From: Prostheceraeus crozeri
Taxonomy: Eukaryota > Platyhelminthes > Polycladida > Euryleptidae
Direction: 5' to 3'
Assembly: GCA_907163375.1 (NCBI GenBank)
Contig: CAJQUW010003161.1
Location: forward strand, 1 to 64,000
Length of the DNA stretch: 64,000 nucleotides
Below are positions 22,236-36,200 of this stretch, one piece after another. A program made the position numbers and the translations under genes. The notes beneath the pieces are model-generated. The model was given only the letters and a program-made list of their open reading frames with translations. It had not been told where the DNA came from and made no database searches. The stretch's first letter is position 1. Each line of letters starts with the position of its first letter.

Positions 22236-24229
22236 ACATGATTATCGGTTTGGAGACAGTCGGAATGTTTTCGCATTCGAGCTTATCGCATTGGAACACG
22301 CACCCACCGAATGATCTTATGTTGGATCTTTTCTATTATGCTTCCCCGTCGAGCGAATAACGTTGTAGCGTCGAGTATGAAGTTTGCAGACCCGATGAAT
22401 TGTACATATACCCAAAAATGTGAAAACAACGTGATTGATTCGTTCAATATATTTGTGAATTTGTTATTTGTCCTATATTAGAATGCCCCCTACACAACGC
22501 ACATAAGCAATTCAGGAGCATTACGAAATCAACGCCGCGCTCGTCAAACAGCGGTTAACACATTATTTCATTAATATTAATCTCATCATAGTACATGACT
22601 CCCATTAGTCGAACAATGCAATATACGTCTGTGCGTTCAGATACATACAATTATTAATCAAAAAAATATGACAAAGCAAATATTTTAAGTCTTCAAATAC
22701 ACGACTGCATAACGTAGTAGAGATCATAGGGTTCCATGAGCTGCGATATAAAAAAAATACTGTCTCACGATACAACGAGATTCAAACATCTATTGAGAAA
22801 TGCAGCCCCTATGAGGGACGAAATTATAATCAAATTATAAAACGTAACTGTTATAAACATGATAGAACAAAAAACAAATACACAGTTAAGTGATCAACGT
22901 AGGTTCGTATCCGGTTGCAAAGCTGAACAGCAAAATGCAATATGAGAAGCAATATTTAACGGCATCGCATTTCTTTGCACTCTCATGATTACTGAGATCT
23001 AACCAGATGTAATAGTTCCCTTTCTGCCAACGGGTTGTTGTGGGATAAAAAATAATGAAAAATGTAGAAATGATGTCACTGAAATGGAAAAGAAAACACG
23101 TCAGTAGATAATTAAGGTTGCTGTCATTATTACTGATTGAGCATACGATGATAGCACTCGCACATAATCAAGAAACAGTTTCAGTTTCACTCTCATCTTT
23201 TATTATCAGGTAAAGTAAATCAATAAAAATACTTCAAGTCCGATATTTCGAGCCACTTGCTGCTCTTGATCACATGAACAACACATATGATCAATTAGCA
23301 GGTTTCATCAATCAGGTTTCGACTGGTACGAGACAAGCTTTCTGATGGGTTCATTTTCAGACAAGAGAGTAAAAAAAGATTGAAAGGCTTGTCAAGTAAT
23401 TCTGCAGAGAAGTTGTCACTTGTGACATCATCATACATGCTGTTGTGATGTTTGCAAAAATGATCGGATGTAGAACTTTTATGCTATCACTATTTTTAAT
23501 ACTGTGCAATTGCTCAAGAAAAATAAGTCGACTTGAGCGTACGATGGGTAGATCCACTACAATCTATAATATTGTTGACGCATCTTACACATGAATTTAT
23601 TACAATTTATACAAAAAACATGCACATGCTCATGCGCATTTCAATCTACATTTTTCTCAAATTTCTCACGAGCATTTGTTCGGTGCGGGATTACACAGAA
23701 GACGCTTTACAGGGTTACCGGGGATTTTCGGATATAATGTTCCCTAATGATTCTTAGACAAGTTCTATGTCTTAGTTTCTGTGAATTTGTCATGTTGGCC
23801 TTATGATACTACAACTTGAACATATTAGATGCCTCGTGTTAGAGGAGTGCGAACCCAAGTTCCAAGAAGTGAAGATAATGATAAATATATAAATAGGGCA
23901 TTTTGGGGGAAACACGACTTAGTTCGATAGCTCATAACCAAAATATCGTTGGCATTTAATTTTGTTCCGTATGTTTAAGATATTTTTTTCGCAGAAGTAT
24001 TGCGAACTGATATCGTCACACTTAAAAGATTTGGCAGTTTTTCGAAATTAGACCTAATGTGTTTTGCTGTGCACCACATTTTATTTGCTGTTAAGTGAAG
24101 CAAGCTAGAATCAACTATGGGCGATTTTTTTAGTACAGCAAGATTCCAAGTTCATCCACACGAAATCGATCGAATAACTCTTCATCTTTTACAAGTGTTC
24201 GATCGATTTTGGCAGTGTAAAACAGGTCT
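22236..24229. other. Non-coding stretch, no gene seen
   Basis: AT-rich sequence. Open frames up to 74 residues show no family resemblance. I see no repeat ends I can pair. Confidence 0.4.
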
Positions 24230-24900
24230 GGGGTAAATGCGACATTGCCCATCGGGGTAATTGTGACAAAGTTCAAAAGCTTTTTGCCGCTTAAGTCTGT
24301 CATACATTACACATCTATTCTGTAGTTACACTTCCTAATATAATCTGTCAACAAAATCTGCACCAACATATTTTGAAATCATAGATATATCAAGCGATGA
24401 CAGGGTACAATATTGAAGATCGGTCCAAGTTCAAAGATTTCGATCGATTAGCAAAAAGAAGACGCAGTTTCAGGTCAGTAAAAGGAAAATCTCTGCGTAC
24501 AGAAAGAACGAGAAACGTTCACGAAATTTAAAGCCTAGATTTGATGCTCTTTTCTCTAATAGGCTGCATTTCAAGAAATAGGCCATTTTCTGAACGCTTG
24601 TTAGTTTTAGCACTGCATACTTGTACTGTAGCCTACTTAAAAATAGGTCGTCTATTCGACATCAATTCTGCAATCACATATAGACTAAGATTCATTTAAA
24701 TGCGTGAAAATAATCTCTGCTTGATGCCGACTGGGCCCTTCAGATTTCCTTATCAAGTTGCTTTATCAATGGAATATGAGTGCAATTCATCATGGTCATT
24801 TCATTTTAGATTCCCAACCTCTCATCGGGATGAAATTCACGTCAACTATACTAAAGCGTACTTAATCGCAATTACCCTCTGGCCATGTCGCAATTACCCC
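24230..24900. mobile_element. TIR element with GGGGTAATTGCGACA ends
   Basis: Left GGGGTAAATGCGACATTGCC and the inverse of the right end, GGGGTAATTGCGACATGGCC, match at 18 of 20 positions. GGGGTAATTG recurs just inside the left end. No clear target duplication remains and the 671-bp interior has no transposase. It is a non-autonomous element of unknown superfamily; a loosely similar theme occurs at 38466. Confidence 0.6.
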
Positions 24901-25431
24901 AATTACAGAGTAAAAACGATTTTGAACGTCACTCACTTTGACGGCCAATAGCACAGAAACCTATATTCTATTATCAAAACAATTTCACGCATGAAATCCC
25001 CAAGCTTTGAAAACAAAATCACGATATTATTGTTAAATTTGAATCAATGATGATAGCACAGTTGCTCGACATAAGCAAATTAGTCTTTTTTCAGGTCGCA
25101 CTTCTCCCAAGGCACCCTATGCTACATTCCGATATGACATGAGCATTACAGTAATATATGTTTGTTGTCTCTGTTGTTATTGTTAACTACATCCGTATTT
25201 GTGTTCGATCTGGAATTTATGGGATATCGATTTACATTCATATCGACTCATGGGATATCGATCGATTTACATTGATCGAGTGGAACCCCAGTATATTTGT
25301 GTACCTCACAAAGATAGAAGCCCAAATATTAAGAAATGTATTATCCACGGTCGCAGTGATGTGTTTCATTTTTTTCGGCATGAATGTTCGGTTCTCTTGC
25401 ATTGGTAAATTTTCGGGTCGGGTCGTGTTCT

Positions 25432-25482
25432 CAGGGCGTCTGCGCAAATTTGAATGAAAATCCGGGGAGCGCGGACACCCTG
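25432..25482. mobile_element. 51-bp miniature element with hAT-like ends
   Basis: CAGGGCGTCTGCGC and the inverse of the right end, CAGGGTGTCCGCGC, match at 12 of 14 positions and enclose only about 23 bp. TGTTCT flanks both sides exactly (25426-25431, 25483-25488). It has the ends of a hAT-type CAGGGTGTC family joined almost back to back. A 6-bp flank is short for hAT, so the classification is tentative. Confidence 0.5.
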
Positions 25483-25788
25483 TGTTCTAAATTATAGTTT
25501 GGGATGGGGTTCTGGTTTCAATTCATAGACGTTGCACACATCTACTACGTCGCAAAACGTACTGCGAAATAACAACAAAACAGAATACACTTCAAAATAT
25601 CATATTCCAAATAGAAAAAATTTGTGATTGAAAAAAACACGAGTCATTAATGATATAAGAAAGTCTGTCAAAGGTTATATATATACAAGAAAACATTCCG
25701 TCAATCATCTGTTTCGCAAGCAAAAAATGTTTACCGTAATTATTCTATGTTGTAGAACACTGAAACTGTAAAACAATTGTAAAACTAT

Positions 25789-26085
25789 TGGTGACCGAGC
25801 GTTTTCAATATGCGCCGCTCGTGCTTGGAACAAACTTCCATTATCAATTAAATCTTCTGCATCCGTCTCGTCATTCAAACGAAACCTTAAGACACAACTA
25901 CTTTCGCACTGTTTCGAGTGACCCCGTTTTTCTCTCTCTCTCTCTCCAGCATTTCTTAACTGTTTACTTCCACTCTATTTTCCGATCCAGATGTTATGTT
26001 GTAATATGTCTAATTGTAAAGTGGCCTTGTAGTGTCTAACGAAATGCCACTTAAAAATTATTCGTGGAAATAAATAAACAGAGCT
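25789..26085 (+). pseudogene. 5'-truncated CR1/L2-group LINE 3' end
   Basis: The frame from 25789 reads GDRAFSICAARAWNKLP, then SIKSSASVSSFKRNLKTQLL and stops. That is the very C-terminus of CR1/L2/Jockey-group reverse transcriptase proteins (RSFS.AAPR.WN.LP...R...S...FK..LKT.LF). A short 3' untranslated region with a CT run at 25929-25947 and an AATAAATAAA signal near 26070 follows. Only about 300 bp remain, so this is a dead copy made by aborted reverse transcription. Confidence 0.8.
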
Positions 26086-27151
26086 TTTAAGGCTATTTTG
26101 GTGTCTTGCATTACACACAGGTCTGAACATTAAAAACTCTGCACTAAAAATATTGATGATTTTGCTGTTCGAAATTTTAGAGACGTACCGGCATGATATT
26201 CTTATTATTTTTGCTGTTTTATAGACTTAGACTCATGTCACATCAAAAAATTTTAATTCTCCATCAGTCAATTGTTTCCTTTATACATGAAAATATTCTC
26301 GGGAGAACCTCTGATAAATTGAATACTACGTCACGTTTAAGGTGTTTGCATCATCGTATTACAAAACCTAATTTCACTCTATCTACTCTCTGATGCTGAA
26401 AGCCAGTGTTCAAAAACAAAGCTGCAAAAAATATCTACATACACAAAACATATGGTGTTCGAAATTATAGAGTCGGAGAAAATAATTATTGTCATTTTTA
26501 GTTTTTAGATTATTCTCATGTGATGACGGTTCTTCAGCAGATTCCCTATATTTCACAGGTTTTACGAGAAGTAACAGTTTTCTGTCGCGCGGGAGCCCTG
26601 TTTAATTGTTTACCTAGTTAAGAAATTATTCTTTCAGGCAATCTGAAGAAACTTTTTCCATTCCTAAGAATGGTTTTTCTGACTATGAAAATGTGGCCAT
26701 CACTTGTTTTTTATGCTGCTGCTACTGTTCATTGTGCTCCATTATATATTTACAGCTAATTAAAATGTCAGTCCTATGTGGAAAATTCCATAACATAATA
26801 AGACGGGATCTCCTGAACGTCAGCCATCGTAATCCAGAGTTTTCATATTCATCGAATTTTACAGCGTCTCGTAAATTATTGTCATTAAGATCATGTACAT
26901 GCACTGTCATTCATTCATTGCAAAAGTAAGATCGCCATCTTAAGTTTGCGGATTACGGAATCAATTTACAATTTGTAGTTTTCCGACATAATTCACAAGC
27001 CACTATTGTTGTTATTCTTTTATCTATGCGCATTTCAAATTGCATGAAACATAGACAAATTAACTTCAGATTCAGAGCATGATGAAGTTAAATAAAATTT
27101 TCAAGTACGTTTTGCTGATTACAAAAATATACTTACATGACTGAAAATCTT
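26086..27151. other. Profilin 3' flank, no gene seen
   Basis: No supported coding sequence. The stretch downstream of the profilin stop probably includes its 3' untranslated region; the consensus donor TCAT-GTAAGTAT lies just after the stop (near 27134), which raises the possibility of an intron in the 3' untranslated region. Confidence 0.35.
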
Positions 27152-27273
27152 CTAACAACCACTTTTCTTCAGAAGTTCAATCAATTTTTCAACCTCATCC
27201 ATAACATCGGGTGCTCTAGGTTCCTGTGATATACTAGGATCAGCTCCGTCAATGTACAATCCCACCACACAAG
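27152..27273 (-). CDS. Profilin coding exon 3
   Basis: The acceptor TTTTTCAG precedes CTTGTGTGG. With the split codon it encodes TCVVGLYIDGADPSISQEP and the C-terminal amphipathic helix, ending KKSGC and TAG at 27154-27152. The acidic loop between strand and helix is longer than in vertebrate profilin 1. Confidence 0.9.
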
Positions 27274-30200
27274 CTGAAAAATATCATGTGTAAAATTAGA
27301 AAACATATACACCCCCATAGTAATTGAATCCGTTCGCAGTGACTTAAAGTTGGGTGTCTACAAAAAATCTAAGACTCAATTTTAGGACTTTCATCTGATG
27401 AATTAATGATTTAAGGGTAATCGAAATCGACTTATGCACTGAATCAGTTCAATGTCTTTCAAGAAACTTGATTAAATGTTGGAACAAATGAAATTTCCAC
27501 ACATACGAGAGCATTGAAATCCCGTCGTGACTTAGAAAGTAAATGATTATTAATAAAGTTCAGAGGCGAACATGTGCTTCATACTGCCACAACAGTGTCA
27601 TGACGTAGAAATGGCACAAACAATAAATACAATGCGGCAATGCGACACAGCGAGGTTAAATTGTCTATACACGATCTAAGTCTGAAAATACTGCAAGTGT
27701 TATAACAACACACCAATAAATAGGTTTAATATGATAATCCACGATAACAGGCAACTTTCTGGAAATTGTCTATGCCGGCTAGCGTTCACCCATTGGCAGG
27801 TACGTTCCAAAATGTACCAAGCGAGAATGGGACATGGATACAATATCCATAGATGCAGATATTCTATTTTTCATGCTGCAATATGCACACCCTGCGGCAA
27901 ATACAGCGACGAAACTAGCTATCAAAGCGGCTAAGCTTTGTCAATTACGCTCTCCAATAAAGGTTTCTATTACAAAGGTTTTCGCCTGTGTACATTTAAC
28001 GACAGACCAATCATGACATTCACTGCGTCGCTAAAGCAGAAATCAAAAATATATGACTAAGTCAACGATTCCGTTGAAATGCAGATTCTCTTACATGAAT
28101 TTTATAAATTCGAATCACAATGAAATGGAGTGCGATTAAATGTGTTGAGTTGACAGACATGCAGGTGCATACATCATGTGACAGATCAAAATAGGGTCTT
28201 GGTTTCGCAATAAGACTAGATATCTGCAGATGTAGAGTGTGGATGTAAATGAATAAAATACAGCATATGTAGTCTTAACAGCAAAGTACCTCAGTAACCA
28301 TAGCAAACGTGTAACAGCTTACTAAAGGAAAAATGAAATTACATATAATATCAGAGTTTTGTTTAGGAACATATCAAAAAAAAATGCAAAATGCAGGTAT
28401 CGAAGGCAAGTACAGGTGGCCAACTGAAAAATTCTGACTAAAAGATTCTTGTCTGATCTACGTCACATTTGAATATAAGGAGAATATGCTATGGTCAAGC
28501 AAAAATGTTCAGGTCCACACTTCCGTTACTTAATTAAGTTAGAAACTAGGTGGGTTTTCTGATGCAAAACCAGTCAAACAATTGCCGGAGATTATCGTCA
28601 CGCACCGAATAAATTCCCATCAATTACAAAACGTTGCTATAGAACATGTGGGTGAGCATGAATCCAAAAAAAGTTCAGATAAATTAAGGAGAATTCCGAG
28701 TATAACTTCCCATCGTAAAATCATTTATTAATCTTAAAGGAGATTAATAGATTTGGAGGATGCAAAATCCAGTGGTAAGTTCAAAATAAAGTAACCTCTA
28801 CTTTGAAACCGGTGTTGAAATGAAGATGTACGGGAAGAAAAAAAAACAAATTTACGATAGCGTAACTGTTCGCGTCTTTTTGAAGTGTTAGTCTGATCTG
28901 ATACATATTCAAGTAAGCGCACATCTAAATAACAAATAATTGAACAATTTGAAAATCCATTCGCTTCACCAACTTAAAAATGAAACAGATATTATTTTGA
29001 TTCAAAACTCGGACAGTAACAGATTCTTTGTTATTAAAATTAACGAAAATTCTTAAGGTCAATTTAGGACTTTTAGACCGGTTTTTCGAGTTTTAGGACT
29101 TTGCAGACACCCTGTTAAACTGATTTCAGATGACAATTACTTCTGAATCCTTGCGTACTTTGGAAGGCTCATCAAGTATATTCATAACCAAACTTCCAAT
29201 GTCAAAGAAATGGGGTGCGCATCTTGTAAGTACAGTTTCCAATCACGTCATCAAATGTTTAGTGTTGACATCTACCTGTCGTAACTACTAACGAGGAGAA
29301 GCCTTGAGATTCTATCAAGACAAGGTTCCCGGGAAGATCCGAAGACCCATTTACTACTAACTCTAAAAAAGATGCGAACAATCAAATCAAAAGTTGATGT
29401 ATAGACCTAATTTAGAGCAGTTTTGATATGATAAACCAAAGAAGCAAAACAAGCCTACATGCTGGACATACAAAATATAAATTTCATAAATCTTTGAAGT
29501 AACAGGATGTACACGTGGCAATCGGGCAATCCGAACACTAATAAAAATTTCTATAAGGATTTAAGAGAGGGAGCGACGATGGATTGGAAAAAATAAACTG
29601 CAATTCTATTAGTGCGATTGATTGATTCCAATAATCTATCCATTTATAAATTTTTTGAATGAAAAAATTAATTGCTTTATCATGCTACATGCGAAACATA
29701 TTCCCTCTTCTGAACTTACGGCTTACATCAACCGAAATTGAATATATGAAATATCAGAACAAGAGAACACAACATCCTGCCTTACTCCTTGAAAATGCGA
29801 GCCGGCTCGCGAAAGCTCGGACTTGTATATATTTTTAGCAGCAAACTCATTCTTGGGGGGGGGGACGAGACAAATTTTGTGTGATATTCACAATGAAAGA
29901 GAACACAACATCATAATGCCTTAATATATTAGAACCACCAAAACAACAAATTAATTATCCTTAGTAAAAATAGAAAATAAGTAGCAATGCGACGCTTCGT
30001 CCAACTATATGCTTGTGTATCTCAAACAGCTTCAAGTAAGTTGGTAAAAAAGCAATCATGATATTATTTCATAAAATTTAAAACCTTTGAAAAAAATTAA
30101 CAGAACAATGTCAATTTCAAGAATGTAGGATAATTGTAAATAAGCTGCTTGCACCAGAAACACTAAATATAATTTTCTGCTCAAATTAGATGAATAACGA

Positions 30201-33200
30201 GCAGGCTCATCTAAATATTGATAGGCAAAACAAAATTGCTTGCACTCAGCATTTCGTATGAATATCCGGTGTGAAGGCGCATGCATGTACATGTTGCTTA
30301 ATCAAATGAAAAGCGGAAATGTCTATTATTACTAACACTCGTGGGTAGGCCTGTGACTGTGGCCGGTTCTTTTAACTTCTGTCTTATGACAGACTGTGCT
30401 ACCCTTTCCGTTTGCTTTTGCTTCTTCCCGATGATCGTTTCCTTTTGACGGCGAAGTACCGTCATTTCCTTTTTGTTCTCTTCCTTCAATTTAAGTGCTT
30501 CTTGTAACATTCGCTCGGTATCTCGCTGCTCTTGTGCCTTCTTATTTATATCTTACTCTTTCTTCTCTATCTCAGAAGAGAGGTCAGCGATCTTCTTACT
30601 ATCTTTCTTTTCCGATTCCATCTCAACAAAGAGCTGCTTCTCTAGCTTAAGTCGCTTCTGGTTTTCAGAGGTAGCCATTTCCTCCCATAGTCGTCGTCGA
30701 TCAATCAAACTATGAAATATGGGCAAGTTGCTAACAGTCCAAACTTTCGCCTGAAAGCATGACTTCGTCACTACTAATGCTTTGACTGTCTTTGGCGCAA
30801 GAGAATTTCTTTGCTTCGTGACCGCGTTGTTGAGGGTGCTGAATACCCGGTCAACTTCAGCATTTTCGTGAGGAGAACGAGTGGCTTTTACAATACGCAT
30901 CTACAATGGCCATTTCCCACTTTTATCAACGTTTCCCAATACGCTGCCAGATCTGATATCGAAGATGACGTTTCCGCTTGGTGCAGCCTCACCTCAACGA
31001 CGAACGAATCCAATACATTTTCAGATATTTCTTTCGGTAGGTGCCGTGCCAGCTTTGATATCCAACTTTCGAAACGTGAGTCCTTTCGGAGTCGTGGATT
31101 GATCATTTGACATGATCGAAGAATTTTGTTTTTCAGTGACAAGTACTGCATCAATTTTTGTTCCAACCTTGAAAAAAGCTTTGACTGAATCCATACATAT
31201 CACCATTTCATCTGGCTTCATATCTGCAAATACCCGTCTCGCTCTTCCATCCATAGCAATTTGATACGGAGGCAACCAAATTGACTCATTATCAACATTC
31301 ACTTTCCACATTTTTGATGGAGTTTTGCCTGAGTGAACATAACGAAGAGGCCAATGTCTTAACAGATCTGCTGTTTCAGAAAACAGATGATTCACTTGAC
31401 AACTGCAACGTTGAAACAACTCAAACTCATGCAGAGACTGTAATGCTTCGGCAAGGAAGAGTAAGAAACATGTACTTTTGGATCGCACAAATTCTACTTA
31501 ATAGACACAAAATTGGTCCCAAGTTCTTTCATTTCGGAGAAATACTGAACGTGAGGCTGATACAGTCGTAATACCCGTTCAACAACAGGCAAAATTTGTA
31601 ACCAGTGTGTTAAAATTGATGGACCGGTAGAAGAAAAATGCGTAGAAGTCATTATTACCATTTATTTTAAACTATCATCCAAGAGCTCGTTCAAAACTTC
31701 CTGGTATATTCTTAACCTAAGGTTTGTGAATTGTCGTGCTACAGGCCTCAAATTTTTCGCGTCAGACTAAAAAAATCGCGCTACGCGTAGTAACACCACT
31801 TGTCTTTTCAATCTTAATATTTTGAATGTGCTTTCTGGACAGACTGTACTACTTCTTTGCTACTTAAGTGCACGTGATCGCACCACCTCATGACCTAACA
31901 AGATCTCTGAGCCCTCTGGGAACGATCAGAGTCTCGTCGGATAAGATTGCTTTCACTGATGTTAAGGTATTTTTGCTATCAGAAAGACTTTCCACATCGC
32001 CATTTTCGTTTTAGAATGTCAGCAGGTTCTTTTTACAATTTTGCTGAGAATCATGCTTCATACCGTCACTTTCCGTCTTCATTTCGAATATGACTGCAGC
32101 AATCGTCTACTCGCTGCACGGCTTCAAAATTGCCTCAAAATATATTGGTTATAAACATTACAAAGTTTAAACCCTAATAGGCCCAATACTGCAGAATGGT
32201 AAATATGAACAATATTGTTCTGATTCGTGATTACGAGTGCTAGATAGGGAGAATATACTTTCACTTAACTGTTAGGATTTTGGAAGACGTAGATTTCAGT
32301 TTGATTACACTTCGAATAGGATGCAACTTCAAATCAATTTCCGATGACTTTCTGACTCAGTGCGTCATCATTAATGTGAAATATTAGGCCTAAGTGATTT
32401 AAAGCAACGATAATAAGAAGTATCATGATGATTCTTATTTGGGATGCTCCTAAATATGTAACTCACTTGTGTTGGACAGACCGATTGCAGCGATGTTTTT
32501 GTCTGATTTACCAACTAGGACTCCATTTACGACACTGAGCACGATAAACTTTTTGCCATGAAGAGAAAAGGATGTCGGATACTGCTCCGATGATACATGG
32601 GAAATTAATGCTTTCAAGTCGTTGACATCGTGCTGCAAAAGATAAAGAAGAACAAGGTTACCACAAATGTCAACCTATCCATCGCTTCAAAATATGAGTA
32701 AGATACCTAAAAATATAAATCGATTCCTTCTGCACTCAGCATAAAGTCGATTCCTTCTGCATGAGTGTTGAGATTCGCGAATCTCAACATGAACATGTAA
32801 AAAAAACATCGTTGTAAAGTTCAACAAACGAGATAAGCTCAGTTCTACAAAATATATAGAATTAACGTCCAACAGATGCATTTGTATAATTGAACACAGG
32901 TTTTAAAAAGCTCACTTAAATTTACTCTTTCAAATTTTAAAAAGTTTAAGCATCTAAAATTACATATCGCAAGATGAGTTATTATTATCCAATCGCATGT
33001 TATGATTTTCGGAAAACACTAGGAACATTCTGTATCACTGCTCTTAAAAATCATGGATCGAAATAACTTGTTTTGAAAGTATGTCAAAAAAGTTTAAGTC
33101 ACTTTCATGTCTTATTAAAAAAACAGATCATGCTTATTCTCATAAGTAAGCATTCGTGCTTAAGAAAGCGTGAAATCAAGATCAGGTGAGATATTGTTGT

Positions 33201-36200
33201 CTGCTGATTAAGTTTTGTTGACATAACTTGATGTGATAAATTTCACATACGGCATCTTGCACACATCTCGCCATATGAACCAGAAGTTGACACGTTCCAC
33301 TGAAATCGAATAACGAGTATAAGAAAGCCATTGAGATCAAGCCATGAGATACGAGTATTTCTAGATGATAAATAACTAGAGTCATCATACAATTCAGAAC
33401 CTTTCAAAGTAACCAATAACCAAGTACAAAGCATACGAAAGAAAAGATGATTCAAAAGGAGGAAAGGTATTTTGATTTGGGGGGGGGGAGAGGAGGGGCT
33501 TTGGTTGTACGGCCACCAGTTCTTTAGGTCCAGGTCCCGACCCTTGTTAGAACTGCCTACTTGGTTGCGCTTGTAGGTCGCGCCCTCTGGATACTACCAT
33601 CTTCTACACGCAAGTAGTGACTAACTCAACCACAGCCGAGTGCTGGCCGGCTGTAAATAGCCTAGTTAACCCCGATAGTCCGGGAATGTAGTGGAATCCT
33701 GATGGAGGAAATGCCATCAAAGCACTTAAGGCATCCACACTGTTGGATACTTATGTACCCATATTTTTGGCGTGCAAATGACACGATTGACCTTCCATCT
33801 GCTGGCTAACATCGGACATGAGGAGAAAGGCAGATGAAAGCCAATGATCTTTTGCTTGAGGTCGGTGCTAGTATTATCGGCTTTTGAAAAGGTGGTATTT
33901 AAGGTCATAAAGGCGCCAGACGTTGTTTGAGTTGGTTATGATGTCGACGGTGGACAAGCCTCCTTTTCATCTCTTTTGGACAGCATATTGATCTTAAGCG
34001 AAAGCTGGTAGAGAAGGTCACTCAGAAAAACCGGGATTGACAGGATCCGCCTAACCTGATCAGGTGAACCTGTCAAGGAGAAGGAAATTCGAGTCAAATC
34101 ACCTATTGCCTTGGTAGATTGAACTGCTTGAGTTGCACAAGGCTGTGGGTACCACCCAGACAGAAAGGGTGGACGACAGGAAGGGCATCCGGTCGGAAAA
34201 AATTCGCCACAAATTTATGTGTGAAATATCGTTTCCGTGTATTGAAGTACAGGGAGGGCCACTTCCCGACTCTAGTAACGCGAAAAGTTGGGCGAATCAG
34301 CAGCCGTGTAAATTCTTCTGGAGCAGAAGTGATGATGGACATGGCGGTTTCGGTATTCTTGTAAAGGAAAAGTATATCGGTCAGGTCATATCAGTCAAAC
34401 GTGTAGATAGCCGTCAGATGAATTTGCGCATCCTAATAGGAAAGATCATCCTCAATCAACATCGTTCCGTTTACGCCCCTCAAACTGGCAGGCCTCTTGT
34501 GGAAAAAGAAGTCTTCTGTGCAAAGCTAGTGAGTGAAGTGTTAAACGTTCCTGATAAAGAATTTCAAATAATAGGTGGTGACTTTAACGGGTATGTTGAT
34601 CAGGGTTGGTCGGCAAAAAAACCCACCCGGGGTTTTATCGGGTTATATCCGGGCGGGTTTTTTCGGGTTTTTTTATACCGGGTTTTTCGGGTTTAATCGG
34701 GTTTTTCGGGTTTAATCTACCGTATTTACTCTAATAGAACCCGGGGGGCTCTATTAATTCAGATCGCTCTGACCAGGGTTCTATTAGAGGCCCGGGTTCT
34801 ATTGGAGGCCCGGGTTCTATTTAATTACATTGAAAAATGATCACTAAAAAAATTAAAAATATGACATCAACCATAGAATTCGTTGAACCTACATAAAAAT
34901 GCGGGCCTATTGCATGACAGTTTTTGCTGTTACTGCTCAGTATACATGTACTGTATTCGAAGTCTTTTTTACATTCACTATGCTCATGGCATATTGAGTG
35001 GCGGATGTGGAGATGATTATGAACGATCCATAAGCTAACCCGGTAATTGTAATTTAGTCACAAAAAAATCAAAGACCCACTCGCTGTGCAAAGGAAGAAC
35101 GGCTACCAGTTGGAAAAAATATATTGGACTGTATATAAAAGTCTCTATATCTACCGGTATATTGAAAAGCAACTCGAGTCATTCGTCTTCATCCATAATC
35201 ATCAGCTCGTCCTCTTCTTCGTGTTCTTCATCGATGTCAAGGTCAACTTCCACTTCGCACAAGCGCGAGAGGGCATCATGGCATGGATGCCCTGCCTCGA
35301 AGCATTTGATGGGGTCATCTTCGCTACCATCCAATATTCGCTTGTTTCCTTTACTTATCTCCCGTCAAATGAATTTTGTTACTAAAAAAATACTTTTTGG
35401 TTCACCTACAAGGTCAATAAGATGCTACTGAGTCTCACCCGGGTTCTATCAGAGACCCCGGGTTCTCATAGAGGCCCGGGTTCTATTAATTCAGATTGCT
35501 CTGACCCGGGTTCTATTGGAGACCCGGGTTCTATTAATTCAGATTGCTCTGACCCGGGTTTTATTGGAGACCCGGGTTCTGTTAGAGGTCCGGGTTCTAT
35601 TAGAGTAAATACGGTAGTTATTTCGATTTTCTTGAAATTAAGAGGTAATCTCTTATTTTAAAATTATCATTTTATTGAAAAATCAAACTACATTGCACAC
35701 ATCAGTGTAATGTAAACCATGATTAAAATACAATATCATGAGAAAATATTGGTGAGTACTTAGTATAGGTTACTGTATTTTAGCCGTACCAAATATTCAG
35801 ATAATTACAGGCTATCTAAATAAGGAATCATATGAAGTTATTCTCTCACCTATATTTACGAATAGTATACTTTACACAAGATTGGCTGTTATCTAAAATT
35901 TATAAGTTTTTTCTATTATTGTATTATCAGAGAGAAAACACATGTGTAGAGGTCTATAAATTGAACTTTATATAAAAAATATGGTCAAAACGGGAAGATC
36001 TAATGAGTCATCTGAACATCGATCACCAAATATCTGTTTGTCATACCGGTATTCCAAAAGTAAGAAAATATAGGCCCAACTGTTATCAGTGTTACTGCTA
36101 CTAAAGCTAAATAATACGCAGTTCGTTTCGTCGAACTTTCATATCATAATTTCGATTCATTTTATTTATTTATTTTTTGATAACCTGAGGATGGTCGTTT

